Shown piece after piece: positions 21,901 to 35,294 of a stretch of DNA of 64,000 bases (position 1 is the stretch's first letter; each line of letters opens with the position of its first letter). The notes under the pieces were generated by a model. That model saw nothing but the letters and a program-made list of their open reading frames with translations, was not told where the DNA came from and did no database searches. The stretch comes from Pseudoneurospora amorphoporcata (Eukaryota; Ascomycota; Sordariomycetes; Sordariales; Sordariaceae): the NCBI GenBank assembly GCA_033297205.1, contig MU859114.1:62001-126000 (forward strand), written 5' to 3'. A program made the translations under genes and the position numbers.

Positions 21901-24900
21901 AACCAACTCTTCGTGGCGTATGTCGTGATATTATATGCCCGTCCTCACATTCTCGTGCAACGCGGGATATGACGTCGGAAATGCGCTTACAGCTGAGGTA
22001 TCCGGGTGTTCCGGATATACCGGACTGTTGTTCAACCGATCTCGGGAAGTCGATCTCGGGAGCGCCCACCGACCGAACATGTTGCCAAGTTGGATGTTTG
22101 CCACTCAATGCGGCCTTTGACCCGTACAGTTAGTACCATCATGACCAAATCCAACAACACGTGTTTTTGTCCAGGTTTTGTACATTGACTTCGACAGCAC
22201 AGTATACGCCGATCCGGCCCGCGAGAGACCAGAAAAACGATTCCGCAACGAAAAGTTTCGCTTGACACCGACGGCAAGGCTTTTCCACTCCCACGTGGAA
22301 GCCATGTGAAGCGATCAACAAGCCAGCAACCGCAAAAGTCATCCATCTCGAGACAAGACTGTTCACGTTACCATAAGTGCCTGTACACAATTGCACCAGA
22401 TCCAGCCAGAATCGTACCTCGACGTTCAACAAACACTTGGACGCAAAGGACAGCAAGGGAGAAGATGCTGGATACTGGGTCATATGCAGTTGGTTCTGTC
22501 TAAAATAACGACAATGCCGTCATTTTCAATATTCGATGGCGGCACTGCATAAAGCTGACCGCAAAAGGAACAATGACATCATCCCTTGACCAGTGATCCT
22601 TCAGCCTCACCGGTCAAAGAAGTGTCATTCGGTTTTTGGAAACTCTAGACCGAGGATTGATGTCTAAACCTTACCCATCAATCGACAAAGGTTGCTAGAC
22701 ATGCGAGGATTTGCCCATTTTTGAGATCTCTCCAATCGGCGAACATGAATGATCAACTTCGTCGGTCCATTTGATACACTGTAGCCGGGAGGTATCTAGG
22801 TACGGTGCAACTACGGAACAAGAGATACACACCCAAGTATCAGGGAGGTGAGGCAAATAACGGCAGGTAGGTACCTTTTCCAACGGTACAGGATCTGAGG
22901 CATGTTTGACACCTGCTGTACTACCACAACCAAAACCCAACCACTTACACTTCGATTCAGGTCCTCAGACAGCGTATGACAAAAAAAAAACAGGAGCAAA
23001 CGGATGGATACCTCTGGTCGCCAAGGTTGACACTTGTTTGGGAGTGCGGAACTCATGTAAGGTGCCGCCAGCTAGCACCTCATACTCAGTCTTGTGTCCC
23101 TGTAAGCCGCAAATGAACAATGACATGCGGTAGGTTCTCTGTTCACTTATATGTGTTATTGTTCACTTCTGGCGTTGTGTTTGACGCTGAGCTTCTGATG
23201 AATAACAGAAACTCAGAATCTATTTTGATTTGAGACTATATACTCACGGATCATAGAGTCTAGCTCCAAATTCATTCAATCTGATCATTATTGCGTGACC
23301 TACAGCAGCACCCACTTGGACAAGAAGACCCAGGATAAGACTGACTTCTCAGCAACAGGGAGCGGATTGTCTCCGACTTTGTGTCCTCGGATCCGGAGAT
23401 GCTCAAACCAGCGAAACACACTTTACAAAAAGCCATCAGCCTAACGATGAGACGACCGAATGCCAAGGAGAGAGGATCAAATTTCAGAAACAGCCAAGCA
23501 GAGAGACAATCGGGTAGCTGCTATTAAGAGAAACCGCCAAGTTTGCAAACTCTTTCAGCTCAACAGCACTTCATCAAGGTTATGGTCATGCTTCACGGTT
23601 GGCCATCCCGTCGCCAAGTTGCCAAGCAGGTGTACAACAGCTTGAGGTTAGAAACAGCGCCGCTCTGAGCCTCTGTCAAGTGAAAGAGGTCCTTGTGACG
23701 GCCGAGATATAAGGGCTTTCGAGGGATCGGAGCAAGCCGTGTTGCTATGTGCTTTAGCATACATTGTTGACTAAATTTTATTTAGGATCAGCTTGGCGAG
23801 ACGACGACGAAGGTAAGTGACTAGAACTAAAGGAAAGGACAAGAAGCGATAGAGTTCAAGGTGAAGTTGATAATGACTGAGCCTGATGCAAGAGAGGTTG
23901 AAAAAACGAAGTTGTTGTTCAGGTTTACAAAAAGCTGACAAGTAAACGAAGTGTTAGACGTGCACAGCCACATGAAAGAGAAAAACTATTATTGGTAGCC
24001 AACTTCTTTACACATGTGAGTTTCCAAATCAAGCTTGAGGGTTGCCGTTCACAGGAAGGGAGGGTAAGGTGCCGTGCCCTGACTAGGTAGGTGACGATCA
24101 ACCCCAACGAACGAAACCCCAAAAATCCTTCATGTATAATGCAAGGGCAGGTCACCTTTCAGGGCAGCAGATCTGGTGCCTGGCTTTTAGATCTGGCATA
24201 TTAAGCTACTAAACAGATCGGATAAGGCTGGCCATCCCAATTCTTTGATTCGCTACCTATCTTGGACTATCCAGTCCAAGTCCAGTCCAGCCGGGCCGCT
24301 CTCTACTCTTCATTGTCGGCCAAAGTTCATCCATTCTGAAATGGCACATCACTGCAGCACAATACAAGAAACTTGTGATATACAAAATGTGTTACACCTT
24401 TCAAGTATCGGAGACAAAAGCCGAATCCTTGCATATCTCGTTACACCGTTAACTTTTACTTGACACTTTGTGGCTTTTATCTTCTTTCTCAACATCTGAA
24501 GCCAAGTGAGGCTGAGCGTGGTTACTACTTGACGTTTACGTTGTGTCCATATCAAACGCACTTACCTTTGAGAAGTTGGCATTGTGGTTGGACTAGAACA
24601 ACACAACACATTAGCCAAGACGGAAAAACATACTTGCCTGATACACCGCAGCTTAAGGATTCCTTATGTTTCTTGGTACTAATGTTCTCATGATCATGGT
24701 CATGAATGAGTTGTTAGCCTTTACCGCTTCGATGTTTAGTTCTGTTATTGATCTCAACTGTACCATTGTCTCTCATTCTCTTGGCGGAGCTCACACGACA
24801 TTTCTCGGTCATTTGGCTCATTTTTTTTTTTTTTTTGTGGGAAGGATGGTGTCGGTCTCTCAACCCGGTAGGTTTTCTCGCTGTTTCGTTTCTCAGCTCT

Positions 24901-27900
24901 CAATGGCTAGTTTTTGGGGCCTTGTGTAAGTTTCGAAGAATTGTACCTCTCGTGTTGTTGCCTGACTGTGTGGAGGAACTCATCAAACCAAACGGACTTA
25001 TCAACGACACATGACCGAGCTAGTAACTAGAACAAAACTCCGAAAGCCGTCGACTGCACTAGCAACTTGACGACAACTTCCATCATCATGTCATGTTCTT
25101 GGAGATACGGCAGATGCGAACAAACAGTTGGAAAACATCGGCAACGGAAATCATTGTCCGGTTCGTAATCCTCCTCTCTTGTCTCCGTGCTCTGAAGCCT
25201 CCAAGCTCAAGTTTCTCTCTCAACCCACTAAGGCTCTTTCTTTGACCGATCCCAATTACGTTTGTAACAGCCTCAGTTACAACATTGGTTACTCTAACCG
25301 ATCTCGAATTGCTTACCGCCTTACCTAAATTTGTGCCCTTACGCATAAGGAATGCAACCTGCCATCAAATAACAGACTTGCAGTGAGCATCGACGGGAGG
25401 TGCATCCGGCCGCCGTCGATCGATGTTCCCCCCATCTTTTTGCATTTCTTGGCAATCGCTTTCGTGGCCCTTCTTGGCTTCTCACCCGTTCGCTGTGCTG
25501 CGCTGCAAATGCTTCCTGTTATTGCTACTAACAACTGCGATTGCGGACTGCAACTGGCGGTCTCGCAAAGGTGCATTGCAGTTAGGCAGTTCTGCGGATC
25601 GTTACTCTACTGTAGCGTGTTGTATATGATCATTTTACGTGAGTTTAGGATAAGAGCTACCCTTCTCATTCGTCCGCAAGAAGGGACGGGAAGTTTTGGC
25701 GTCAAGGAAAAAGGTAAGCGGTTGGCTTGCAATGGCTGGGAAACTTGCACTTGGCTTCGATAATGTCAGTTGGATCACGTTCTTTTACGTGAGCTCGCAA
25801 TTTCATTTTGTGATTTCGATCATGCATAAAGGGAATTTTGTGCAAAGATATGAACATTCCGTTCAATCGAGAAAGGCGAGTACCGAACGAAAAGGTTCAG
25901 ACGAATGGAAATGCATTGTCGCATGCAATTGGATTGGACGAACCATGGTTGGGGTTTGTTGGATGATGGATGTACGTCTTTTTGACCTTTGCTTGTTCAC
26001 TTCGGATACCTCGGATCCATAATAGATGTGGATGAGCAAAGGAAAACACGAAGGAAAGGCAAAACTTCGAAAGGCCCAGACGAAAAACAAAATTTAAAAA
26101 ATTGGAAAATAGCCGGTAGAAGAGGCAAGATTAACAAGGATCGATTGAACGGGTCAATGATGAAACTTGCAACCGGGGAGGAAGGACGAGCAAACACTGC
26201 ATAATTCATCAACGTTGTCATAACATCGCCAACTAAAACAAAATCACGGAGATTACTTCAGAACCTTTGCTCTTGCTCTTTCTTTCTGCGTGTGTCCCTC
26301 TTCGTTTACATTTTTCGCTTGCGCTTTCATCATGCTGCATTCCCTTCTCTCGTAGTCAGGAAGCATGGTTTCGCAGACAACTGGCGCCGCAAATCTGCAA
26401 AGCGATGGCTGGGGAGCGAGGAACAACCGAGAGAAGGTGGATTTTCTCCTTTCCCCTGCTTTTGCGGGCTCCGCTCTGGAGCACTGCACTGGAGGAGTCC
26501 CTGGAGCTGGAGCCCCGGTGCCCGGTGGTGTCTGGAGCCCCAGCAAGCTGCAAGCAAGCCGGCGGTGACACGATTTTTCTCCAGCCGCCTGTTGTCGTCT
26601 GTCGAATTGCAGGGCAACAAGGCGAGGTTCGATTTCCCCCAACTTTCTTCGTTGTTGTCTCTCGCTCTCTGTCTCTCTCTTCTCTTGGCTCTCTCACCAC
26701 AACAAATGATCCACAAGTCTCGTTCAGTTCGTCCAATGGCAGTGGCTGAACCAATGGAACCAATGGAGGGGTTATCTCGCGTGCCTTGCAGTTCGTTGCA
26801 TCGGAACATCGGCAGTAAGAACTGGCCGGTGCACAAAGGTCGAAGCTAGTCTCGAAAGGGTACGTACGACCACGAAGTGGGGTGGGTTTTCGAGGTCCAT
26901 AGTGTGAATGAAATGTCCGTGTTTGTGTCCATCCCGTCCTTTGCTCCTGCAGTAGTGATGACAGGCTAGCTTTCCTGTTCTGGTGAGATTGAAGGTGAGA
27001 TTGAAATGAGATCTTCGCGAACAACTGCAACGTCGACGATGATACCTACGACTCAAAAAATTCAAATATCAGACGTCCGTGACGAACCTGAACTGATTGC
27101 AAGTCAAGTCGCAATGACAAGGCAGGTAACAGCAGCGATGAGCTGGGGCTGTATTTGACTTTGACGATGGTTTCGGGTCGTTTTTCCTCAGGAACCGAAG
27201 TCCTCTCGCTCGCTCGCTCGCAAATTTCCACGGCACCGCACCACAACAACCCCCAACGTTTGTCGAGGCCCGCCCCCACGCAGCCGCGCCAAACTAGCTG
27301 GTGCAGACCATCCCGCAATTTCATTTCAACTTTCCACTTCCCCTCAAAAATCGGGTATCGGATCGCCCAGCAGCACATCATCGTGGGTTTTTGATTTGAA
27401 ACTTCCTCTCGTAACGAAGAATTGGCGAGTCGGCTGGGTGAAGCAAAACCTCCGATCTTTGCAATTTCCTTCATTATTCCATCGACAAACAAGCTTTTGG
27501 CGTCAACCTGTGAAAGTTTTTGGTGCAGTTGCTAGATGTTAGCAACTTCGAAATGATTCGTACCATTCTCGTGTGTGCCAATTTGAGCTTGACAATGAAT
27601 GACTGTTCCCGGCTTTCCTATGCAGAAACAGGTGATGATTGTGTGATTGATATTTCCGGTCCGGAGAGGAGGAAGATGCCTGGCTGGAATGGAACTATAG
27701 CTTGCTGAAGTTGTAATGAAAGCGAATGAAGCGAATCGCCGCCCCCTTTGTCTACAATTCCAAATCTCAGTGATAATCAGACGACATCATCAATCTTGTC
27801 GGCGTCGCTGCTGGTGATATGTCCGGTCCGGTAAATAGCTGGATAGCTGCTCGTGTGCCTCTGTTCTGGGCCTTTATCGACTTGATGACTGGCTGGCTTG

Positions 27901-30900
27901 CTGGCTTGTGTTAGGCTCGGAGGCGCGTGTTGGAAATTGCCCAGTTTAGTTTCGCCGATAACGCGCGCATAGCGTTCGCTATTATGGGGTAGCGTCTAGT
28001 CGTCTTTAATGTCCGAAGATGCCCGCTCACTGGGAACGCTGGCAGCGGCGGTTGCCCCTGATTATATGCAAAGCGCCGCGGCTGCCCCATCCGAGGCTCT
28101 GAGGTCTTCCAATGCAGGTTCATGGACGGGCATGACCGGCTGCAAACAGGGACGTCAGCAGATACTAGGTACGGTTGCAGGCTACGCAGGCTCTTTCCTG
28201 CGAGTTTCGCCGACATGTGCTCCAGTCCAGGAAATTGCACTCTGCTTCAGCTTGCTTCTCGGTGTATACAGTGGCCAGACTCTGGAGGTTTTCCTGATTT
28301 TCCCGGGCAGACAGGTTCATGTTTCACAGGCGGCTGAAGGAATCCTGTACTATTCACGAAAGAGTCCACAGTGCAACACTTGCCAGGGAGGAGGCTGGCA
28401 GAACTAGACCTACCTAGCTTGCAAAGACTTTTTGTCCAGATTCCAAGCAGTTTGATGGGATTTGCCAGCCGGGACCGAAACGGCATTGACCGAGAAGCGA
28501 TAGCGGTCTCACCATCTCCGGTTCCTGCTTTTTAGCACCAACACTTGCTGCAACACCGCATTTTGCTCTTCTGTTTTTCTGCCAGTTTTCTTGAAGAAAA
28601 GGGTCCATGCAGGGTCCACGGATCCTACGGCTGCACGGCACCCAAATGGAGAAAGAGAGATCCGCCCTGCTGATATGTATGCAAGGACACAAGGGTGCAC
28701 GTGGAGAGCGATTTTTCGTGCCTTGTGTCACTTGTGTGAGCTAGTGAGCGCTCACTGTGTGTGATAACAGTGAATTCTGTGACCTGAGAAGCCTTCTCCG
28801 CCGGAAGTGCCTGGCCGCGGCTCCTCAAGGGCCAAGAACTGGGGAGAAACGGAGAACCATGAAGAGAACCGGAAGATAGTTTCCTGTTCCTAAATTTCGG
28901 AGTCTCCTAGCGCCGCCGCTGTTCGGGTTGGTGGGAGGCATTGGCTTGGCAGCATCCCGTCGTCGACTCGTCGTCGCCGGCCCCTGACGATGAGGCTGTC
29001 GTTGGCGTCACTGCCGTCACTGCCGTCACCTCGGCCGGACCATCAAGGTATGAACATTACAAGGTGGTATCGCTGGTGATGGGTTCGGCGGCGCCGTAAG
29101 TGTCGGTGATGAGATGCTCATGCTCCGAGATCCGGGTGAAGCGGCGGTGGCTATTCGGCCGTTTGGCGAGGCGGTCGAGTGGCGGACCCGGTCTCTGATC
29201 GCCACGACCCCCACGGTCAGCGGATATAGGGCACAATCGCGAACATGGTGCCGACCGAGCGAGGACTCACTCTCCGATCGGTAACGGCTCGCCCGATGAT
29301 TATCAACAGTGAGAACACCGAGCGTCAGTGCCGTGTTTGTTCCGGTGTCATTCACTCCAACCGCTGTGTGCTCCGAATGCTCTTCGTCCGCAATTTTGTT
29401 TGGGTGTCACAGTCTGTCACCCACAGCAACCACAGACCGACCATTCAATGTCCGTACGGCTAAAAGCGTAGAACGGTGAAGGGAGCCGCTAGACGGATTG
29501 CGTTACGACCGATTTATAGCGTGATCGTTTACCCCTGCGAACTTCCTCACCACCACGAAGCAGCGTGGCTGGCAGCCCCATCAACCCCAAAGAACAGAAA
29601 TGCCCCAACTTAGGTTCTCACCCACACTTCGCCCACACCCGCTTGCTGGCCCTCGATTGGTCGCCAATCCAACCTCTTTCTGTCTCGGCTGTTCTCTCTT
29701 TTCGCTTTTTGCTGTTTCCTCGCTCGCGACGGGAATAACCGCCGGTCTGTAGCGGAACCGCACATGGTGGTAACTGACAATGCCCGGCCTTGCTACACTA
29801 CGCAATCTGCGCTTCGCTATGCTACCTCGGACATTCTGTAATACAAGCTGCCGCCTGCAGAAGCTCTCGAAGCTAGCCGTTATCAGAGACGCGAAAGTAG
29901 TTTTGCAGTTTAATTGATGTCTATGCAGCCAAAAGAGCCGAATCCCCACAGAATCGAAAGAAGTTGCAGAATGCACGCACCTTGCTAGCATGTGCATTGG
30001 TGCAGTATCTTGTTCCCACCTCCGTTGGAGTAGTTCATCCAGTCTGCCCCCCGCGCAACTCTGAGGAGCAACCCTCGAAGTTCTCACCATTATGGCTCTT
30101 CTGATTGGTCAGATTCTGATATCTTTTCCACTTGCGCGCCAGCTGTCCGTCGTGTCGCTGGTGGGGGTATCTTAGTGCCCCATCCCACCAATTTATGGTT
30201 GCATAAGTGCGTGCATATTCCAAACCTTCTAGAAAACCGCTTCTAGACCGCTATTTGTTCCATACAGCAAGGGCAGCTTGGCCTCTTCTGAGGCGACGGC
30301 GCCCGCGTGGATGGTCAATGTGCACCCTGCGACAACAACGGTGACGGCGGCGACGACGACGACAAGTGGACGATGCCACCATGACGAGACCGGCACATTG
30401 GTCGATCGGTTCTCAGCACGCCGTGACCTGACCCGCGATTCATGGATTGATGGACCAGCCCTTTCCCGCGCTTTCACGACTCCATCCACATATCCATCTT
30501 GAGGCCGGAGAACAACCGAGCGCACTGTGGTGGTTTTGGGTTCTCTGGGGGATTTTGCGGTGTATGTGGATGTTACCTTATTACATTCCCACCTTGTCCG
30601 TTTGGGCTTGGCTTTGGTGTCTTGGATGGAGGCGACCAACACCAACACCTCGGCACTGTGACTGGCCTGCTGGCAGACCAGTACGCTAGGCCTGTTGTTC
30701 CCGGTGTAGGTAACTGACCACCATGCTGTCTCTCGCCAGCCGTTGTCCGGCAATCGACACTGGACAGTGTGTGTGTGGTTTCCCTACACCACATCGGCTA
30801 GGCCGCCTCGTCATTTTCGTACCGCGGTGATGCAGGAGACAAAACATCATGAACAGCTTGAACACGCCAGGCTTGCGTCCTTTTGCCCGTAGGAAGCCAA

Positions 30901-32339
30901 TATTGCGCACGTAAAATATGCGCGTGGAAGCCAAAACAACCAACGGGCCTAGACTTGTGTGCTCAGCGAGCAATCTTATCCAAGGTGCCAAGTCGGCCTG
31001 GGCAGAACACGGGCTATATCATTGTTTCTGGGCATTGTCGCACACAGATGGCAAGATGCGAAAGTTCCTTCTCAAAAACGAAGCTGGTCGCGATCGCTGT
31101 CGAAAGGGCTGTAATCTCCCCCAAGACGCGGAGGCGAAGATCTTCCCCATGGCACACGCCGCGGTTCCTGGCCTTGTCAACAAGGTGGTGCTCCTCTCAT
31201 CGGTCCTTTCAGGCTCCAAGGCTGGGAAATTGCTGGATGCTGAGGGGCTTGACCGAGTCGGAAGGGCGCTAAAAACTAATGGTTCGCTGGCAACACAAAG
31301 GAAGCGGTGCCGCCATCGGCTTTGCGAGCCGTCAACTGATTTGCCGATTGAGATTCAGGGCGTTTCCTTGTGTAAAGTTTTCCAATTTTTCTTTTCCTCA
31401 GTCTTTTAACAAGGAATATCGCATTTGCAGTGAACCTCACAATGAGCTTTGTGCGGCGATATGGCGCACGGTACATTATAGCGTAAGGGAACTCCCGCGT
31501 TCGATTGGCATGAAAAAGAGAAAGCAAAAAATTTCTGACATTTGATAGGGTTCGGGAACGTCGGCAGCTTGACCTTGTGTGGAGTGTCAGTCGTTGGTCT
31601 TCACTTTTTGCTCCCTGATGACTAAGGAAAGTGATGAGTCTCGTCCCTTTGTTGGCTATTCGCCCATCTTGAACCCCATTGCTTATCATCGGGGGCCTGA
31701 ACACTATGACGTAGCTCAAATATCCCACGTTTGTGATGAGGGACTGCCTGCCTGGTGAGGGTAATATCAGATCACCACGCACAGTCAGCCTCGGTGCCCT
31801 ACAATGGATATGGCGAACATGACTCTTTTGTAGGGGAGGGGCATTCGTGTGTTGCTATACTGGATGTTTCAATGTTGTTTCAATGTTGTTTCCATATGAC
31901 AAGTCTCAAGATACTGTGTTACTTAACAACGTGCAGCTCCCGTCCCGGTTACTGAGGGGACGACAACCTTAATCCAGCCTCGGCCGCGGCCAGACTCCGG
32001 AAAGAACGAGTTGAGGAAAATTGATCAACTCGATATGAAGCCCATATTGCCCAGATGCCTGCTTGGCTATATCATTCACGTGGTGATCCTTGCTGTCGTT
32101 TACGAATGCTCATCTGTAGTAGGTAGCTTCGCACGATGGTGGGAAATAGGCATATTACACTCTGATAAGTCGGTTTCAATAGCACATGCCCTACAAGCCA
32201 ATGCCGTACACGGCACCCAATTTCGACACTCACACGGGAAACACCTCATCGTGACTTTGTTATGCCCGGTGAATTAGACCGAATACCGATTAGACGGTAG
32301 TCCGATCTCATCAGACTGAGCCGGTAATAACACCGCAAC

Positions 32340-32369
32340 GTCTTGGACCTGTCTGGTTGAGTCCAAGAC
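32340..32369. repeat. Perfect 9-bp inverted repeat (hairpin)
   Basis: GTCTTGGAC at 32340-32348 is followed after 12 nt by its exact reverse complement GTCCAAGAC at 32361-32369. It lies in the gene-poor block, and no terminator or regulatory role can be assigned. Confidence 0.5.
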
Positions 32370-34739
32370 CCTAGAGACCCCGTTCCCGTCTAAATTGCCC
32401 ATGGCGCCGTTGCGCGGCAGACCAAAACAGACCGACGGGTAACCACGGCTTCGACCGTTGCCCACGGTTCAATGTATGCCATGCAGCATGTCACGAACGA
32501 CGGCGACTTCTCAATGGAAGACGAGACAGGCGAGGACGACAGCAATGATCATGACGGACCGCCCGCCAGAAAGACTGGCCATGTGCTGCAAAGTGCACCG
32601 CAGAGTGCAGACGGCCACACCGTTCAACCGTTTCCAGTAGGTGGGATGGGCGAGCCAAGCCTGCTTCTGGCTGGCATTCGTCGATTCGTTTCCCCTTCTC
32701 GTCTTTGCCGGCAAGGATCGAGCTCTCATGGTAACGATAAGGGCTCTTTTGGCGGGTTGGCCACCGCTGACTAGCCAGTCAAAGCGAAGCAATTGCACGA
32801 CAGGGGTACACCCCAGCTTCCGGCTCATGACGGACAGCGAGAGCAGCCAAAGCTTGTTCGCGCCTATAATCGAGAGCTTAGATACAGTTGAGGATGCAGT
32901 GTGTATGCTGCTCTCTCAGTGCTCTGGCGCTAAGGACTTGGCATGGAGCTTCACGACTCCGGCCTTATCACCTCCCGTTGAGAGCAAGCTCAGCTTCCCC
33001 TGGCCAAGCTGCATAGCGATGCATCAACACACGATTCCATCACATAAAAGCAAATGCAGCGCATAGGGGAAGGCAGACGATGCCTGGGCCAGACGAGGCC
33101 GTACGAGGCCAAACCGACTGGCGCGGCCGAGGGTAGATAGGTTGAATTATGGAGTCGTGATTATCCATCCCGAGTGACCGCCTGGTGCAAATGGCAACTC
33201 TGAGCCGGCTGACCGCCAAGTGTTCTGGAGACTTGCTCGCCGTTTGTGTGAGTTTGTGGTGGCTGGCGGATTTGCTGGCTGTGAGGTTGGGGTGCTGGTC
33301 GACTGCGGCCCTGGGGATCTCTCTGGCAGTCCGCCTGCAGTCGCCCGCCAGGCCTTTCGTGTGGGAAAAACAGAAAATCCTTTCTGATTTCTGGTTTCTT
33401 CGTCGTCATTCAAGAAGCGCGAACCAATCAGAGGCCACGACGGCCGGTGTGGAGGTGGGCAGCCAGAAAATCCCGCAGGCTTTTGGCTGACAAGGTACGC
33501 GGGTGGAGAGGCACGGACGGGCTGGATTGCGGCTTCTGGTGGTGAGCGGCCAGAGGGCAAAGGCAAAGGGTGGGGTGCAGGTACCTGGACACATTGGACG
33601 ATCCAGGTTATCCTGCGGTAACTTATTGCGACCTGCACTTTGGGAGACCCGCTTTTTCACAAACCCCCTGCTCATGGCCGGGGTGTCAGCCATTGCTTGT
33701 GAGGTTGGACTTCTCGGAAGGAAGGCAATCACATTCAATCGCGGTCTGCTTCTTTGGGGCTTGCCGTTGTGGTAGTTTACCTCTGGTGTGGTGCGCTGGA
33801 AGGTACGTGTAGTGCTTGTCCGCCTCGCCAGCTTGGCCAGCGCTGGGCGGTCGCACCGTGTCAATGGGGACGACCAAGAAGGCCGACCTGAGGCCGACCC
33901 AGCAAAACGGTAGGCAAAGAACGGATGGCGAGGACAGTCTGTGCACAGGCGCACACGGTGGCATCGCGCGGGGCTCGAACTCGAACACTGCTTCTCTTTC
34001 CAGGGACGGGACGGACGAGCAGACGGCTCCTCTGCTGGGGGCTCCTCTTGGACTCCTGGTTCATTCGACGGCCGACCGACTCGTTACTCGTTGCTTGCTG
34101 ACTTGCTGACAATCATTGACCCATTGACCCAATGCCCATTGACTCGGTCGACTGTGTCCCCTTGGCTTCGGCGGTCGCGGGCCCGCCATCGCCGCCCAAA
34201 AAAACGAGCCCTACGTGGGCCAGAGTCGGTGGTCGTCAGGGCACAAGCCGTTCGGTTCTTTCCTGCGAGCCGTGGTCGTGGGCAGAGAAAGTGAGCGACC
34301 AGGGACGTGCACGGTTCTGGTTTCGTAGTCCCAGCGGTCGAACTAGCAAGCAGGTACCGTACCTGGTGCTAGCGTAGTCTCCACGCTCTGTTCCGCTCGA
34401 TGGGGTGCCCGTCTGAAAAGTGGACTCCCGTCTTGGGTGCATTGAGAATTGAAGGGTGAACTGGAAGGTGAAAGCAATGGCGGGCGGAAAGGGCACTAGC
34501 CAGGGCACCAGACCTACCAGCACCAACGCGGACGACAAGGTACCGGGTACAGTACGATACAGTGCCGGGGGCTGCAGCCCACTCGTTGCAGCGGATCGTA
34601 GCTGGCGAATCCCACAGTCTGGCGTGCGTACCAAAGAAGGTTGGCTTCCAGGGCATACTTTGACCGGAAAGGTCGCTCATCGCTCGGTCGCCAGCCGGAA
34701 AGATTGAAATACCTTTCTCGCCCGCTCCCTCGACTCGCA

Positions 34740-35294
34740 CCTCCTCTTCTTTTCCTTACGCTCGAAGGCTTTTTTAATCCCTCCCTTCGTCGTGAATCTC
34801 CCCAACTCCTAATATTTTTTCTTTCTCGACCCATATCCCTCGGTCTTCTACTCGCCTCGTGTGGACGGTTTCACCATCTTCCAACACCTACGCCACATAC
34901 CTCACCACCTATTAGGTCATCAAAACAATACCCTACCGCCGCGTTCCCGAAAAACCCTACTAGGTCCGTTCACCTTTTGCAGTCTGCTCGAAATCTACAT
35001 ATACCGCAACGTCTTCCTCCCACCACCGCACCAATCTTGTTCAATCCACTATCAGCACCACCCCACCTGCGAACGCGAGCTGCTCTGCACTGTGGACCTT
35101 TTCCTAGGATATCCAAGCTTTGCCTACCACACACTCCACTTCCTACTTATACCACCACCACTCCTTAACTTGTTCCTCCCACCTACTTGACAGACTCTGC
35201 TCATCTGTCTCGAGACGTAATCCTGACATCGCTTTCCTTTCTACAGTACCTTAATATACGCCTAGCAGAGCTTTGATCTGCCACAATATCGCCA
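34740..35294 (+). promoter_or_regulatory. CT-rich leader region of the H+-ATPase gene
   Basis: The 550 bases before the start codon are strongly pyrimidine-rich on the coding strand (CTTCTTTTCC, TTTCTTTCTCG, CCACCACC tracts). This is characteristic of promoters and 5' UTRs of highly expressed Neurospora genes. A leader intron may be present, since TTGACAG at about 35187-35193 could be an acceptor. The transcription start cannot be placed from sequence. Confidence 0.5.

Larger units (their letters stand above)
18902..35294. other. 16.4-kb gene-poor block upstream of the H+-ATPase
   Basis: I could support no protein-coding gene, tRNA or 5S rRNA in this block. The many open frames are under 230 codons, overlap on both strands, mostly lack C-ending codon bias and carry no motif I recognise. 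Base composition is not AT-rich, so it does not look like RIP-mutated transposon DNA. Visible items are T16 at 24821-24836, an AGGC tetramer run near 20971-20991, an 11-bp tandem (TGTTTCAATGT) at 31865-31893, and a 9-bp-stem hairpin at 32340-32369. Scattered TAGGTA/TACCTA words (20434, 22865, 24084, 28407) and CCAAT boxes (30104, 33424) are also present. The final 550 bases before 35294 are CT-rich and are likely the leader of the proton-pump gene. Short ATG frames at 28009-28407 and 32472-32774 are the least unlikely small genes. Confidence 0.55.

Noticed and set aside
22150..22310. About 50 stop-free codons (YIDFDSTVYADPARERPEKR)
   Set aside because: No start codon, bounded by close stops, no splice partners found and no family recognised. 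Possibly a decayed exon but not supportable.
26250..27030. Several overlapping frames of 160-224 codons on both strands
   Set aside because: Mutually overlapping in several frames, no codon bias, no recognisable motif. More likely stop-poor GC-rich DNA than genes.
18902..35294. The gene-poor block as a RIP-mutated transposon relic
   Set aside because: Base composition is not AT-rich and no long repeats or transposase-like reading frames are visible, so RIP-type decay is not supported.
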